A stretch of DNA of 64,000 nucleotides from Alsobacter ponti (GTDB taxonomy: Bacteria; Pseudomonadota; Alphaproteobacteria; Rhizobiales; Beijerinckiaceae): NCBI RefSeq assembly GCF_024294805.1, contig NZ_JANCLU010000018.1:42285-106284 (forward strand). Direction: 5' to 3'. Below, piece by piece: positions 18,601 through 23,637 of the stretch. A model generated the notes under the pieces. It saw only the letters and a list, made by a program, of their open reading frames with translations. It made no database searches and was not told the DNA's origin. Position 1 is the stretch's first letter, and the number at the start of each line of letters is the position of its first letter. Both the position numbers and the translations under genes were made by a program.

Positions 18601-19890
18601 CTCGGGAATGCGGCGGACCAGACGCTGAACGACTTTAGCCAGGTCCTGACCTTCGAGAGCGTCGATGGTTCGGCAGCGACCGCCGCGCTGAATCTCACCG
18701 GCTCCACCGGCGCGAACACATTGCTTGGCGGATCGGGCAACGACACGCTGTCCGGCGGCGGCGGCGCGGACTCGCTCTCGGGCGGGGACGGCGCGGACAG
18801 CCTGCTGGGCGGCGGCGCGGCCGAGACAATTCTCGGCGGCGCGGGCAACGACACCATCGCCGGTATCGGAGCGGGCGACCGGGTCGACGCGGGCGACGGC
18901 GACGACCGGGTCACTTTCGCGGCTAATGCGCAGCTGCTCGGCGGCGCGGGGAACGACACGCTCGTGGTCGGAGCCGCGGCTTCGGTGGATCTGGTCGCCA
19001 ATACGGGGTTCGAACGGGTCGACGCCTCGGCCCTCGGGGCCGGGGCGGGCGCGACCGTGGTGGGCTCATCGAGCGACGAAACCATCTTGGGCGGAAGCGG
19101 GTCCGATTCGCTCGATGGCGGGCTCGGCGTGGACAGTCTGGCCGGCGGCGCGGGCGACGACCGTCTCGTCTACCACGCGACTTCGGCGACGCTGGACGGT
19201 GGCACGGGCAACGACACGCTCGTCCTCGCCGACGCTCAGAACGTGAACCTGTCACAGACGGCGGACCAAACGTCCGGGGACAACGCCGTCGTAACCAGCT
19301 TCGAGCACGTCGACGCTTCAGGGTTGCTGACCGGAGTCACGCTGACCGGCTCGACGTCGGCCAACGTCCTGACGGGCGGCTCGGGCGCGGATACTATAAG
19401 CGGTGGAGCGGGCGCGGATACGATCCTCGCCGGCGCGGGCGACCGGGTCGACGGTGGCGCGGACAACGACCTGTTCCGCCTGGACACCAGCGCGCTGGTG
19501 ACGCCACCGTCGATCGAGGGCGGGGCCGGGACGGACACGGTCAGCTTCTCGGGCGGAGCGGTGGCGCTCTCCAACGTCTCGGGCGCGGGCGTCCTGAGCC
19601 ATGTGGAGGTGCTGGACTTCACCGGAGCGGGCGTGGCCGCTTCAGGCAGCCTATCCTCCGCCGGAATCCGGGGAATCGCCGGCGCGGACGGCGCCTCGGT
19701 GCTGACCCTCAAGGTGGACGGGAACGACGTTGGGTCCGGCGCGTCCGGCGGCGGTTGGCTCAATCTCAGCGGGACGGAGACTGTCACCTCGTCGGTCGAC
19801 GCCGGCGGCGCGACGACGTACACGGTCTATGACGGAACGGTGCATGACGATGCGCACAAGCTTGCGCAGCTGATCGTCATGGCGGCCTGA
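3679..19890 (+). CDS. Giant RTX adhesin-like protein secreted by type I system (5403 residues)
   Basis: One uninterrupted 16.2-kb frame. Residues 1-110 form an N-terminal domain like that of other very large alphaproteobacterial RTX proteins (BapA-prefix-like beta segments such as LVIVFPDGARL). A Pro/Glu-rich linker (120-180) and a beta-rich domain without repeats (220-390) follow. From about 415 to 5250 there are well over one hundred GGxGxDxLx calcium-binding nonapeptides. These alternate with a module ending in IENVxGSxxADTL. Three LamG-like lectin-fold domains interrupt them at about 1725-1900, 2311-2490 and 3338-3560. The last 100 residues lack RTX repeats and end LAQLIVMAA, fitting a C-terminal T1SS signal. 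There is no cysteine-rich or protease active-site motif and no Sec signal. It probably folds in extracellular calcium and mediates adhesion or biofilm formation. Exporter genes follow. An S-layer-like role is an alternative. Confidence 0.9.
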   Translation: MRPVPLSSPRVVELAQASARPEVLHVGKPPPGAIKLVDVSPDHDLAFDFAMADVKIAIVDVDLVIVFPDGARLILPGLAMKLMDPNAPVLHFVDGDVAGQNVFAQISDIHLSESLTALKLTSETPDNAKGAGEAQEGQPPVDVQPPPRPIVKITEETPETPNKDQGDGPSVAAGQTPPPPIETKAIEISNIGAAPSAAKSNGISSEVVASVTFEVLGVVTSESETRDGVPYLHASPAKSPADTDPTYANMSAPTTLAGGDGDEWLGPSAMLTNPGEAVADIAMKFTYPAGYGWTATSITFVNVPAGVTIIGAARTASGTYVIVVDDATPNEIVARIKYTIPPDGVAADANGFLKTFALEMNVIVEDSTGATKSMPARLACGVREVGGETDTSFTDPATGAKTAVLWANPPGAHITGGGGDDTVVSTAGADTLDGGTGENLLSYELSNSGVSLDAVAGTVSGGAGRGDRFTRFRDFEGSNFADTLSGDEQDNVLIGGAGADRLDGRGGLDTASYAQSAAPVSVNLRTGVGAGGDAEGDVLSSIERVVGSAWADTLVADDRGDTLDGGAGGDLLISGAGADSLQGGTGVDTVSYAGSNAAVSVNLATGAASGGWAANDSLAGLENATGSAFADTIVGSDGDNQLVGLAGGDSLSGGAGADTLLGGDGDDTLVGGEGSDSLVGGAGNDAVDYAGSASGVSVDLGQNSASGGDAEGDTLSGIEIVYGTRFADTLAGSSGGSTLVGRGGDDSLLAGTGQGSIDGGADTDTLSYALVGAGIAVDLAAGKTTWVSNGAAKDDVAGVENVIGSRFGDRLAGDAAANVLTGGLGADTLAGGGGDDTLDGSADDGAADLADYSAEAESVVIDLNAGSASGAGAGRDLLIGIEDARGGAAGDRITGDDGDNRLSGMGGGDTFVSSHGVDSIDGGDGQDVIDYSAEDSAVRVSLADGFARVGGQRQILTDVENVVGTSYHDVISGDDASDNSLVGGQGDDTLGGSAGADTLDGGDGDDLVDFSASAAAVMVDLRNGLARLDGSAVSGSLVSVENATGSRFNDTLYAADPGSELTAGAGDDLLVSGAGSDTLSGGAGVDTADYSRAVAGVYVDLVNARASVAGEGVDTLESIEVVLATQMADTIIGGEADNLLRGLGGNDSLFGGMGRDTLLGGDGDDTLDGGAGGDSLVGDAGNDLYRVDDAGDQISDSAGADTVESTAGAFTLSAGLEDLLFTGTGDFTGVGNDSQNRIVGGAGADSLDGAGGADTLEGGAGDDNYRVDTTGDSIVEAADGGTDRVVTTLNEFDLSTQSNVEYLAFEGTGDFSGVGNDVANEIKGGTGNDTLAGLGGADTLIGGDGSDMADYSRSAQAVNVDLTRTEPQVGGDAEGDRLVGIEKLRGSSQADTLVGDAAANVLDGQAGDDSLVGGGGADTMSGGAGDDTYVVDDANDVTTELADGGNDTVRVVTAVSARATAQANIENLIYAGAGNFTGIGNALANRIEGGSGNDSLSGLGGANTLIGNDGDDTLAGVAGPGVSIASDSLVGGAGDDVYLVDSTSDVVAELPGGGTDEIQTANLTAYDLTANAANAANVENLTYTGSQNFTGTGNALANVITGGSGKDTLSGAAGDDTLVGGAGADSLDGGVGLDEASYANATTSVRVDLTSGLGSGGDAEGDTYANIENARGSITAASTLIGNSGDNVLIGGDANDRMTGGLGADTLIGGAGADYLDGGVGGTGVLRVNATNAATARIADTGVLNNKAFTLSFDLRPNGTTNLELSSATGTNNSFAVSLTGTTLTVATTRNPNVTWTVPATANVYDGNLHTVTITVSASRVVTTYVDGVALGTRTLSALLDMGGPVSLNVTSTGTSDVDSLYLYNRALGATEVSSLSATAMPVTSGLISAYDFDRNDLADAVTRDRAFNGGAGIFLGSRVDAGDSLVGGDGNNTLVGGSGADTIVGGSGNESIMGGAGADSIVGGGGRDTIDYGDGVDTIDYSATSGVTFNLTTGISSQAPGSLLYGVENVIGSLTGSNFLTGSSAANRLEGGAASDTLLGMGDADTLIGNGGNDSLVGDDTASGSADSLSGGDGNDTLIGGGGADTLSGGLGTDTASYATSTAGVTVNLNLSGAQASSGDASNDVLSGIENVIGASSASNNLTGDGAANVLTGGSAADTLSGNAGDDSLVGQAGNDSLNGGAGADTLDAGVGNDTLIAGDGNDSILGGAGSDSIDGGTGTDTLSYAASAAGVNVDLAAADAQAGGDAANDTIAMGTVEILVGSSVGANRLGGWSLAESLVGGAAADTIGGGLGADTLDGGSGNDILFAGKRFLTDSASTSTNIATGLQVANSAITIGFQIKADVTTGSHLVTLGGVGVGYGTGGITVQLPDGSTTTYTYTRDTAWHAIALRVDADGFKLFVDGIALARGAAALPNNGTTLAAGVQLGADPRDGNAYFDDILVYKQSLTDSEIAQLATRDTTTLGSSFVTKSPIFSSTFDTPGFNTDRDTSANSVSGGDGNDTLVGGIGADTLLGGNGSDSLLGDAGNDSLDGGADADTMDGGLGNDAYRVTAGDSVTESSASGGADTVYSEVNYTLGANLEDLVYVGTGAFTGVGNSLNNRITGGAGADSLVGADGSDTIFGLAGNDTIVGKAASWSDGNLSLDGGDGNDSLVGGYGNDTLAGGDGNDTLIHGWSNDPGSNSLDGGAGNDRIQATYSDTVQGGAGNDTLIAVAGASANQTMTFNMTASSIEFFDGTQRAGAESVTGGTGNETIRGGNGGDTLISGGGVDSIAGMDGNDLVKGVLVTGARFDGGDGADTLWLDNPSTATNLELYLTRANLGFAGGVTVSGFEGLDLSAFASTSTVKIEGTTGADTIVLGAGADTINGMGGADSINAGAGNDQVTYRDASGVVLDGGAGVDTLKLYSATTVNLGLTDQTLNDSANVRNFESIDATTVAAGVSLTGSTGSNSIVGSAFADTIDGGGGTDTIDAGAGNDRVIWSGAGTAVGGSGNDTLIVSGNATARIDLGPSGFESLDVTGSRTAAMTVTGGTAAESIRTGGDLDTGNDSVDGGGGADTVTTGGGNDTVVWREGASLDGGAGSDALVISGSADYTINFGNGSGLPSGVTSFENILTSGYTGRLTLLGSSGSEQLQGGSQADTILGNGGNDTIAGKGGADSLDGGQGIDTLDYSASAGGVVATLDATGRVVASGGDAQGDIAINFENLTGSATGADSLTGNSGANILSGGGGNDSLVGGAGADTLDGGAGIDTVDYSASIGGITISLPGGWALGGDAQGDVVINAENVIGSTTGANNIAGSAAANAFTGGAGADTLIGGGGADTLIGGGGNDLLIGGTSAMMGVSGSASTSSTISSPAAMSNTAFALSIAIRTDVGSTAPAFAELVGANWNTTARAFPSLGIRNNGGAAEIIYQGANVGGALTTWAPPAGMNPYDGERHSFTLSVDAAGVATAYMDGVALTLKSGSATVGLLAFSGSITARVGLSGSFGNVGTPDAEYDNFLVYNRALTSDEAKLLALDTVNGAPVPTGLVAAYCFDGSNPLAPIGGLGGTMAVTGSASYVSIDTAGNSLDGAAGNDTLLGGGFADTLLGGTGNDSIDGNGGADSIDGGDGNDALVWTGAGTVLGGAGSDTLTLAAPDAGITSFVIDIAAAGIESFDGSGRTEAQDITGGAGNETILTGGGGDTVRGAGGADSISTGAGNDSIDPGAGADTVLAGSGDDTVDAGDGAGSLDGSTGSDTLLFTGSASHVVNFQTGLSDATRVSGFEAIDASAATGPLTLIGSTTLSEVIRGGTGNDSIDGGNAGTVFGGAGNDRIVYRWGGSVDGGAGNDTLVLTQLRSAAENAFNLAAADQTPTTDGLAATNLEAIDASALATAVNLTGSSGANTLLGGSAGDTIAGGGGSDSLDGGAGDDSITGSTGADTIVGGAGDDTITGAGGSDQVSAGDGNDQVNTALGGTATLSGGAGNDTLALTGAGGTLDLSLAANPFTGFEAIDAGGLTSAVNFKGSTAAESVTGSASADTLDGGGGADSVDAGDGADRVIYRNVAATLDGGAASDTLVVSGAVSINLGQSDQTVGDNATVRNFENIDAATATAGVSVIGSAAANSIAGSAFADTINGAGGADTIDAGGGDDNVTWAGSGSVIGGAGQDTLSISSNASVSVNLSSTGFEALRVSGSRTASMTVVGGVNAESIITGLNTDTGADSVDGGGGADTISTGGGNDTVVWRDGASLDGGAGSDALVLTGSDALTLDFGTGTLFGGRAVNFEGLITNNYTGALNLIGTNASQILQGGSAADTIIGLGGDDTIAGKGGADSLDGGQGVDTLDYSASAGGVTVTLADAGQDTVSGGDADGDTAYDFENVIGSSTGADSLTGNSGANILSGGGGNDTLVGGAGADTLDGGAGIDTVDYSASAGGVMLSLVSGTGVGGDAQGDVVSNVENIIGSTTGSNVLTGTAGANSLTGGNAADTLTGGGGADTLLGFGGNDSLTGGSTANNSLDGGAGNDTLLGGAFFDAVRGDTLLGGAGNDSIDGNGGKDSVDGGDGNDVLLWTGDGTVLGGAGSDTLTLVGLDTGITLFQIDIGASGIESYNGSSRGEVQRVTGGTGNETITTGSGADRVNSGAGNDRITTGAGNDTINSGTGQDTVLAGDGDDSVVADGSAMWLDGGTGTNYLGFTGADDHNVNLVNNTIDAGTANQGFVDNFRRINAGVATGNFTVIGAAQTFAWFVGGAGNDSIDLGEAAYETIRGGAGNDRIVYWAGQDNGILDGEAGQDTLVLGSRDGNYVYDLAANDQSPSNDGDITVQGFEAIDASRLSATVYLRGTTNADTLIGSSAADGLIGRGGADSLDGRAGDDAITVLLGGNATAVGGSGNDTLVISGAGGAIDFTGALASGLMASAFERLDASGATSAVNFLGTTSADSVTGSQYADTIDGKGGGDSIAAGAGDDRVIYSNVTGAILAGEAGNDILVLGATTPGLVVNLGNAADQTLNDFSQVLTFESVDGSAATAALNLTGSTGANTLLGGSGNDTLSGGGGADSLSGGDGADSLLGGGAAETILGGAGNDTIAGIGAGDRVDAGDGDDRVTFAANAQLLGGAGNDTLVVGAAASVDLVANTGFERVDASALGAGAGATVVGSSSDETILGGSGSDSLDGGLGVDSLAGGAGDDRLVYHATSATLDGGTGNDTLVLADAQNVNLSQTADQTSGDNAVVTSFEHVDASGLLTGVTLTGSTSANVLTGGSGADTISGGAGADTILAGAGDRVDGGADNDLFRLDTSALVTPPSIEGGAGTDTVSFSGGAVALSNVSGAGVLSHVEVLDFTGAGVAASGSLSSAGIRGIAGADGASVLTLKVDGNDVGSGASGGGWLNLSGTETVTSSVDAGGATTYTVYDGTVHDDAHKLAQLIVMAA
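12424..15879 (+). repeat. Segmental repeat unit A inside RTX gene
   Basis: A 3456-bp (1152-codon) unit beginning at a DQTLND motif. It shares an ordered series of segments with unit B directly downstream: IDATT/IDAAT module, SGSRTA segment, NDTVVWR segment, DTIAGKGGADSLDGGQG segment, SIDGNGG segment, GIESF/GIESY segment and DQT module. Unit A contains the third LamG-like domain, which unit B lacks. The unit length is an exact multiple of three. Confidence 0.75.
15880..18615 (+). repeat. Segmental repeat unit B inside RTX gene
   Basis: A 2736-bp (912-codon) unit beginning at a DQTVGD motif and ending where a third DQTLND motif starts at 18616. Its segment order matches unit A, with many short identical peptides (for example DTIAGKGGADSLDGGQG). 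It is 240 codons shorter, largely because no LamG-like domain is present between the GGNDSLTGG and SIDGNGG segments. This looks like a tandem in-frame duplication followed by divergence and domain gain or loss. Confidence 0.75.
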
Positions 19891-19919
19891 AAAGTAGGTC
19901 GGGGCCGTCAGGCGAGCGG

Positions 19920-19948
19920 GGGCCGCGCCGCGAGCCGCGCAGCGGCCC
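19920..19948. terminator. Possible bidirectional terminator hairpin
   Basis: An inverted repeat GGGCCGC (19920-19926) and GCGGCCC (19942-19948) lies in the 73-bp gap between the convergent RTX and HlyD genes. It has a GC-rich loop and no T tract, so termination is only suggested by position. Confidence 0.3.
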
Positions 19949-19963
19949 GGCGCGCCGCGTGCG

Positions 19964-21265
19964 TCAGCGCAGGGCCATCTCCTGAACTCTGCGCACGGGG
20001 CGAAGCAGCGCTGACAATACGGTCTGATGACCCGAGATGATGTTGATCTCAGCCAGCATTCCGGGGACGACGGGCTTGTCGGGGCCGAACGCCGTCGCGT
20101 CCGCCTCCAGGCGCACGCGGAAGTAAGGCTGGCCCTTTTCGTCCTGCAGGACGTCGGGCGATATCTCGACCACCTTGCCGGGAAGCCCGCCGTAGATCGA
20201 GAAGTCGTAGGCGCTCACCTTGACGATCGCCGGCAGCCCGGGCCAGACCTGCGCGCGGTCTGTGGGCGACAGGCGGGCCTCGACGGCCACGGACGAGTCG
20301 AACGGCACCAGCTGCGCTAGTGGTTCGCCGGACTTCACCACGCCGCCGATCGTGTTGACGAAGAGCTTGTTGATCACTCCGGTCATCGGCGCGACCACTT
20401 CGGACCGGATGCGCCGGTCCTGCATCGCCGAGATGGATTCGTTCAGCTTGGCGATCTGAACCTCGGTGTCGGCGCGCTCCTTGTCGGCGTCGCCTCGAAA
20501 CCTCAGGGCGGCCTCGGCGCGCCGGTTCCGGATTTCGTTCAGCGCGGAGTCCGTGCGAGGAATGTCGTGCCCAAGGTCAGACATCCGGGCGTCCATCTGC
20601 TGCAGCGTCCGCTCGTTGTCGAGCAGCTCGTTCTGCGACACGGCGCCGAGCGCGGCGAGGCGGCGAAGATTGGCGACGCGCTTCTGCACGAGCTCCCGCT
20701 CCGCCTGCGTGTTGATCAGGCGCGACCTGAACTCGGAGAGCTCCAGCTCCTTCTGACGCAACTGGTCGTCGAGGATCTGCTCCTGCGCGTGCATCGTCTT
20801 CTGGCGTGTTTCGAACAAGGCCGTCTCGCGCTCCGCGATGCCGGGCAAGTCCTTGATGTACGTCGCCGGCCACTCGGGTCGCTGCAATCCCTTGCTCTCC
20901 GCCTCGAGCCGCGCCAGCCGGATGTACTTGGCCTTCAACTCAATGCTGGCCTGGGCGAGTTCCGAGCGGGCGAAGCTGTTGTCGATTCGCATCAGCGGCT
21001 CGCCGCGCTGGACCCGGTCGCCTTCCTTGACCAGAATTTCCGAGACGATGCCCCCTTCCAGATGCTGCACCACCTGGTTCTGCATCTGCGGCACCACACG
21101 GCCGGCGCCATGCGTGACCTTGTCGAGATCGGTCCACGCCGCCCAGACCAGAAAGGCCGCGAGAGAGGCGGCGATCGTGTAGATCATCGCCGCGCTGGCC
21201 CTGCGGGCGATGCCGGCCGACAGGCTCGGAATCGTGATCGCGCTCTCGTTGGGTTTCTTAAGCAT
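19964..21265 (-). CDS. HlyD family type I secretion periplasmic adaptor
   Basis: A 433-residue membrane-fusion protein. A short cytoplasmic N-terminus and one transmembrane helix (about residues 22-44) are followed by a biotinyl-lipoyl-like half motif (GRVVPQMQNQVVQHLEGG, around 55-75). A long coiled-coil hairpin (about 90-290) and a C-terminal beta region (VVPGMLAEINI near 400) complete it. It would bridge the ABC exporter at 21433 and the TolC-type protein at 27871 during secretion of the RTX protein. The length matches PrtE/LapC/SiiD-type adaptors. It is convergent with the RTX gene and divergent from the ABC gene, sharing the A/T-rich region 21266-21432. Confidence 0.95.
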   Translation of the reverse strand: MLKKPNESAITIPSLSAGIARRASAAMIYTIAASLAAFLVWAAWTDLDKVTHGAGRVVPQMQNQVVQHLEGGIVSEILVKEGDRVQRGEPLMRIDNSFARSELAQASIELKAKYIRLARLEAESKGLQRPEWPATYIKDLPGIAERETALFETRQKTMHAQEQILDDQLRQKELELSEFRSRLINTQAERELVQKRVANLRRLAALGAVSQNELLDNERTLQQMDARMSDLGHDIPRTDSALNEIRNRRAEAALRFRGDADKERADTEVQIAKLNESISAMQDRRIRSEVVAPMTGVINKLFVNTIGGVVKSGEPLAQLVPFDSSVAVEARLSPTDRAQVWPGLPAIVKVSAYDFSIYGGLPGKVVEISPDVLQDEKGQPYFRVRLEADATAFGPDKPVVPGMLAEINIISGHQTVLSALLRPVRRVQEMALR

Positions 21266-21432
21266 TTTCCGTAAAAATCCGCATATGAAAACTTTCTGGA
21301 AATTGACGCGAGTATAACCTGCTTGTAGCTATCCCGCCTAATTCCATTAGCCCCTACAATCACTCATAAATTGCATACAATCCGACTTTAAGCCTTATAA
21401 ATTTTCAGTATTTTTTAACGAAAGAGGGTTTC
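21266..21432. promoter_or_regulatory. A/T-rich divergent promoter region of T1SS genes
   Basis: A 167-bp spacer between the divergent HlyD and ABC genes, strikingly A/T-rich against its surroundings. A TATAAA at 21396-21401, preceded by TTGCAT at 21371-21376 with a long 19-bp spacer, could serve the ABC gene. GAGG just before 21433 is a plausible ribosome site. No specific operator is recognised; such A/T-rich gaps are common targets of H-NS/MucR-like silencers. Confidence 0.45.
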
Positions 21433-23613
21433 ATGGCCCCCGAAGGGGTGGCGAGCGTTGTTCGAAACGCCGCGATCATCGCCGATCCGAGCACCGAAGT
21501 TCAAGCTTCTCCGGTCGTCGCGTCCTCTGGCACGCTGGCCGGCGACTTGGCTTTGATCGCGCGGTGCTGGTTTGGGCGGGAGGCGCGCGCCGTTGCGTCT
21601 CTTCCCGGCGGAGCGCCGACGCCGGTGGCGCTCGCCTCGGCGGCGGCCGCGTACGGGCTCGAGGCCACGCTCGATGAGCGGCGCGCGCAGGATCTGCGCG
21701 ACGAGGACTGCCCTTGCATCGTGCTGAGGGACGACGGGTCCACGTGGATCGTTACGCGGGTTAAGTCGTCCGGCGGCATCGAGATCCTGTCGCCGGAGGG
21801 ACGCCGGGTCGTCGTCGCGCGCGAGTTCGCGGCGGGCGCTGCGGGGCCGGTGGTGTTCGTTCGCCCGCGCTCGTTGCTCCAGGGAGAGGACGCGGCGGAA
21901 CCCGCAGAGGCGGCGAGGACACGCGATGTCTTTCGCGATGTGCTGGGATTCGTCTGGGCCAGGAGCCGGGGCGCCCTTGCCAAGGCGATGCTTGCCAACC
22001 TTCTTAGTAATGTCCTCGTGTTGGCGCTGCCGATTTATTCGATGGCGGTCTACGACCGCGTCATTCCGCACCTTGCCCTCGAGACGCTCTGGGCGCTGTC
22101 GCTCGGCATCCTCATCGCCCTCGTGGCGGACCTCGCGCTGCGCGTGGCGCGCTCCACGCTGCTGGACGCGGCCGCCGCCCAGGCGACGGTCGATCTGCAG
22201 TCGCGGTTCTACGACCGGCTGGTGAGACTGCGATTGGTGGATGCCCCGCGTACCGCCGCCGCGCTGACGGTGGGCCTGCGTGAACTGGAGGGCATGTGCC
22301 AGACGGCCCCGGCGCTCCTGGTGTCGCTCGCCGTCGACGCGCCGTTCGTGCTGGTCGTCTCGGGCATGCTCTACGCGGTCGCAGGCCCGGTCGCGTTGAC
22401 GCCGGTGGCCGGCGGGGCGCTCATCGCGCTGGCCATGGTCGCGACGCACCACGCGTCCGTCGCGGCGACGCGCAAATCCGTCGGCCTTGCGCGCCTCCAG
22501 GCCAACATGCTCACGGAGACGGTGGAAGGTCTGGAGACCATCAAGTCGAGTTCCGCCGAGCCGGTCCTCACCCGCCATTGGGAACGGCTGACCGACGAGA
22601 TCGCCTACGCTGCCCACCGCGGCCGTCATTGGCAGACCGTCGCCGCTCAGGCCACCGGGATGATCGGGCAGCTTCTCATCGTGGCCGCCATGTTCATCTC
22701 GGTCTACGCCATCGCCGACGGCGTGATGACCGTCGGCGCGATGGCAGCCGCGACGCTGCTTGTCGGACGTGTGATGGCGCCCATCGGCACCGTTGTCGCG
22801 CTCCTGCATCGTCTCCAGCTGCAACGCAGCACCTCGGATCTGCTGCGCGGCGTGCTGCACGCGCCGATCGAGGAGGCGGGCGATCCCGAGGCGCAGCCGG
22901 CGCGGATGGTGGGGCATCTGGAGTTGCGGAAGGTGTCGTTCACGTATCCGGGCGAGTCCCGTCCGGCGTTGAAGGACATCGACCTGACCATTCGGCCGGG
23001 CGAACGGGTCGCCATCGTCGGGCGCATCGGCTCGGGCAAGAGCACGCTGCTGCGCCTGCTGACGCGCCTCCTGGAGCCGCAATCGGGAGCCGTCCTTCTC
23101 GATGGCGCGGACATCAGGCAGGTCTCTCCGCAGGCGCTCCGCCGCCGGTTCAGCCTGATGAGCCAGGACCAGGTGCTGTTCGACCTGACGTTGCGGGCCA
23201 ATATCTGCCTCGGCCTCGACGTGGTCGACGAGGCGCGCTTCATGCGCGCCGCGGCAGTTTCCGGCGCGCGCGAGATCGCCGCCCGCCATCCCAGCGGCTA
23301 CGCCATGGAGGTCGGCCCGCGCGGCTGCAGGCTCTCCGGCGGCGAACGCCAGGTGGCGATGCTGGCCAGGGCTCTGTGCGCGCCGGGCGACACGCTTATC
23401 CTCGACGAGCCGACCGCCGCCCTGGACAACGGAATCGAGGCCCGCATCGTGCGCGACCTGCGCGAGGCGACGCGGGGCCAGACATTGATCGTCGCCACCC
23501 ACCGGGCAGGGCTGCTGGCCCTGGTCGATCGCGTGGTCTGGATGGACGAGGGCCGCATCGTCGCGGATGGACCGAAGGCGGACGTTCTCGCCCGCCTTGG
23601 CGTCGCGGCGTGA
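21433..23613 (+). CDS. Type I secretion ABC transporter permease/ATPase (LapB/SiiF-like)
   Basis: A 726-residue fused exporter. Residues about 35-150 form a C39-peptidase-like domain. It lacks the Cys-containing catalytic start of true C39 peptidases, as in LapB/HlyB-type exporters, where it binds substrate instead of cutting it. Six membrane helices follow at about 180-470. The nucleotide-binding domain has Walker A GRIGSGKST near 530, signature LSGGERQ near 634, Walker B TLILDEP near 655 and an H-loop THRAG near 695. It energises one-step export of the RTX protein with the HlyD adaptor and TolC partner. The MotB-like gene follows after 24 bp, so co-transcription is likely. Confidence 0.95.
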   Translation: MAPEGVASVVRNAAIIADPSTEVQASPVVASSGTLAGDLALIARCWFGREARAVASLPGGAPTPVALASAAAAYGLEATLDERRAQDLRDEDCPCIVLRDDGSTWIVTRVKSSGGIEILSPEGRRVVVAREFAAGAAGPVVFVRPRSLLQGEDAAEPAEAARTRDVFRDVLGFVWARSRGALAKAMLANLLSNVLVLALPIYSMAVYDRVIPHLALETLWALSLGILIALVADLALRVARSTLLDAAAAQATVDLQSRFYDRLVRLRLVDAPRTAAALTVGLRELEGMCQTAPALLVSLAVDAPFVLVVSGMLYAVAGPVALTPVAGGALIALAMVATHHASVAATRKSVGLARLQANMLTETVEGLETIKSSSAEPVLTRHWERLTDEIAYAAHRGRHWQTVAAQATGMIGQLLIVAAMFISVYAIADGVMTVGAMAAATLLVGRVMAPIGTVVALLHRLQLQRSTSDLLRGVLHAPIEEAGDPEAQPARMVGHLELRKVSFTYPGESRPALKDIDLTIRPGERVAIVGRIGSGKSTLLRLLTRLLEPQSGAVLLDGADIRQVSPQALRRRFSLMSQDQVLFDLTLRANICLGLDVVDEARFMRAAAVSGAREIAARHPSGYAMEVGPRGCRLSGGERQVAMLARALCAPGDTLILDEPTAALDNGIEARIVRDLREATRGQTLIVATHRAGLLALVDRVVWMDEGRIVADGPKADVLARLGVAA

Positions 23614-23637
23614 CGGTCGAGAGGGGGGACTAGCACC

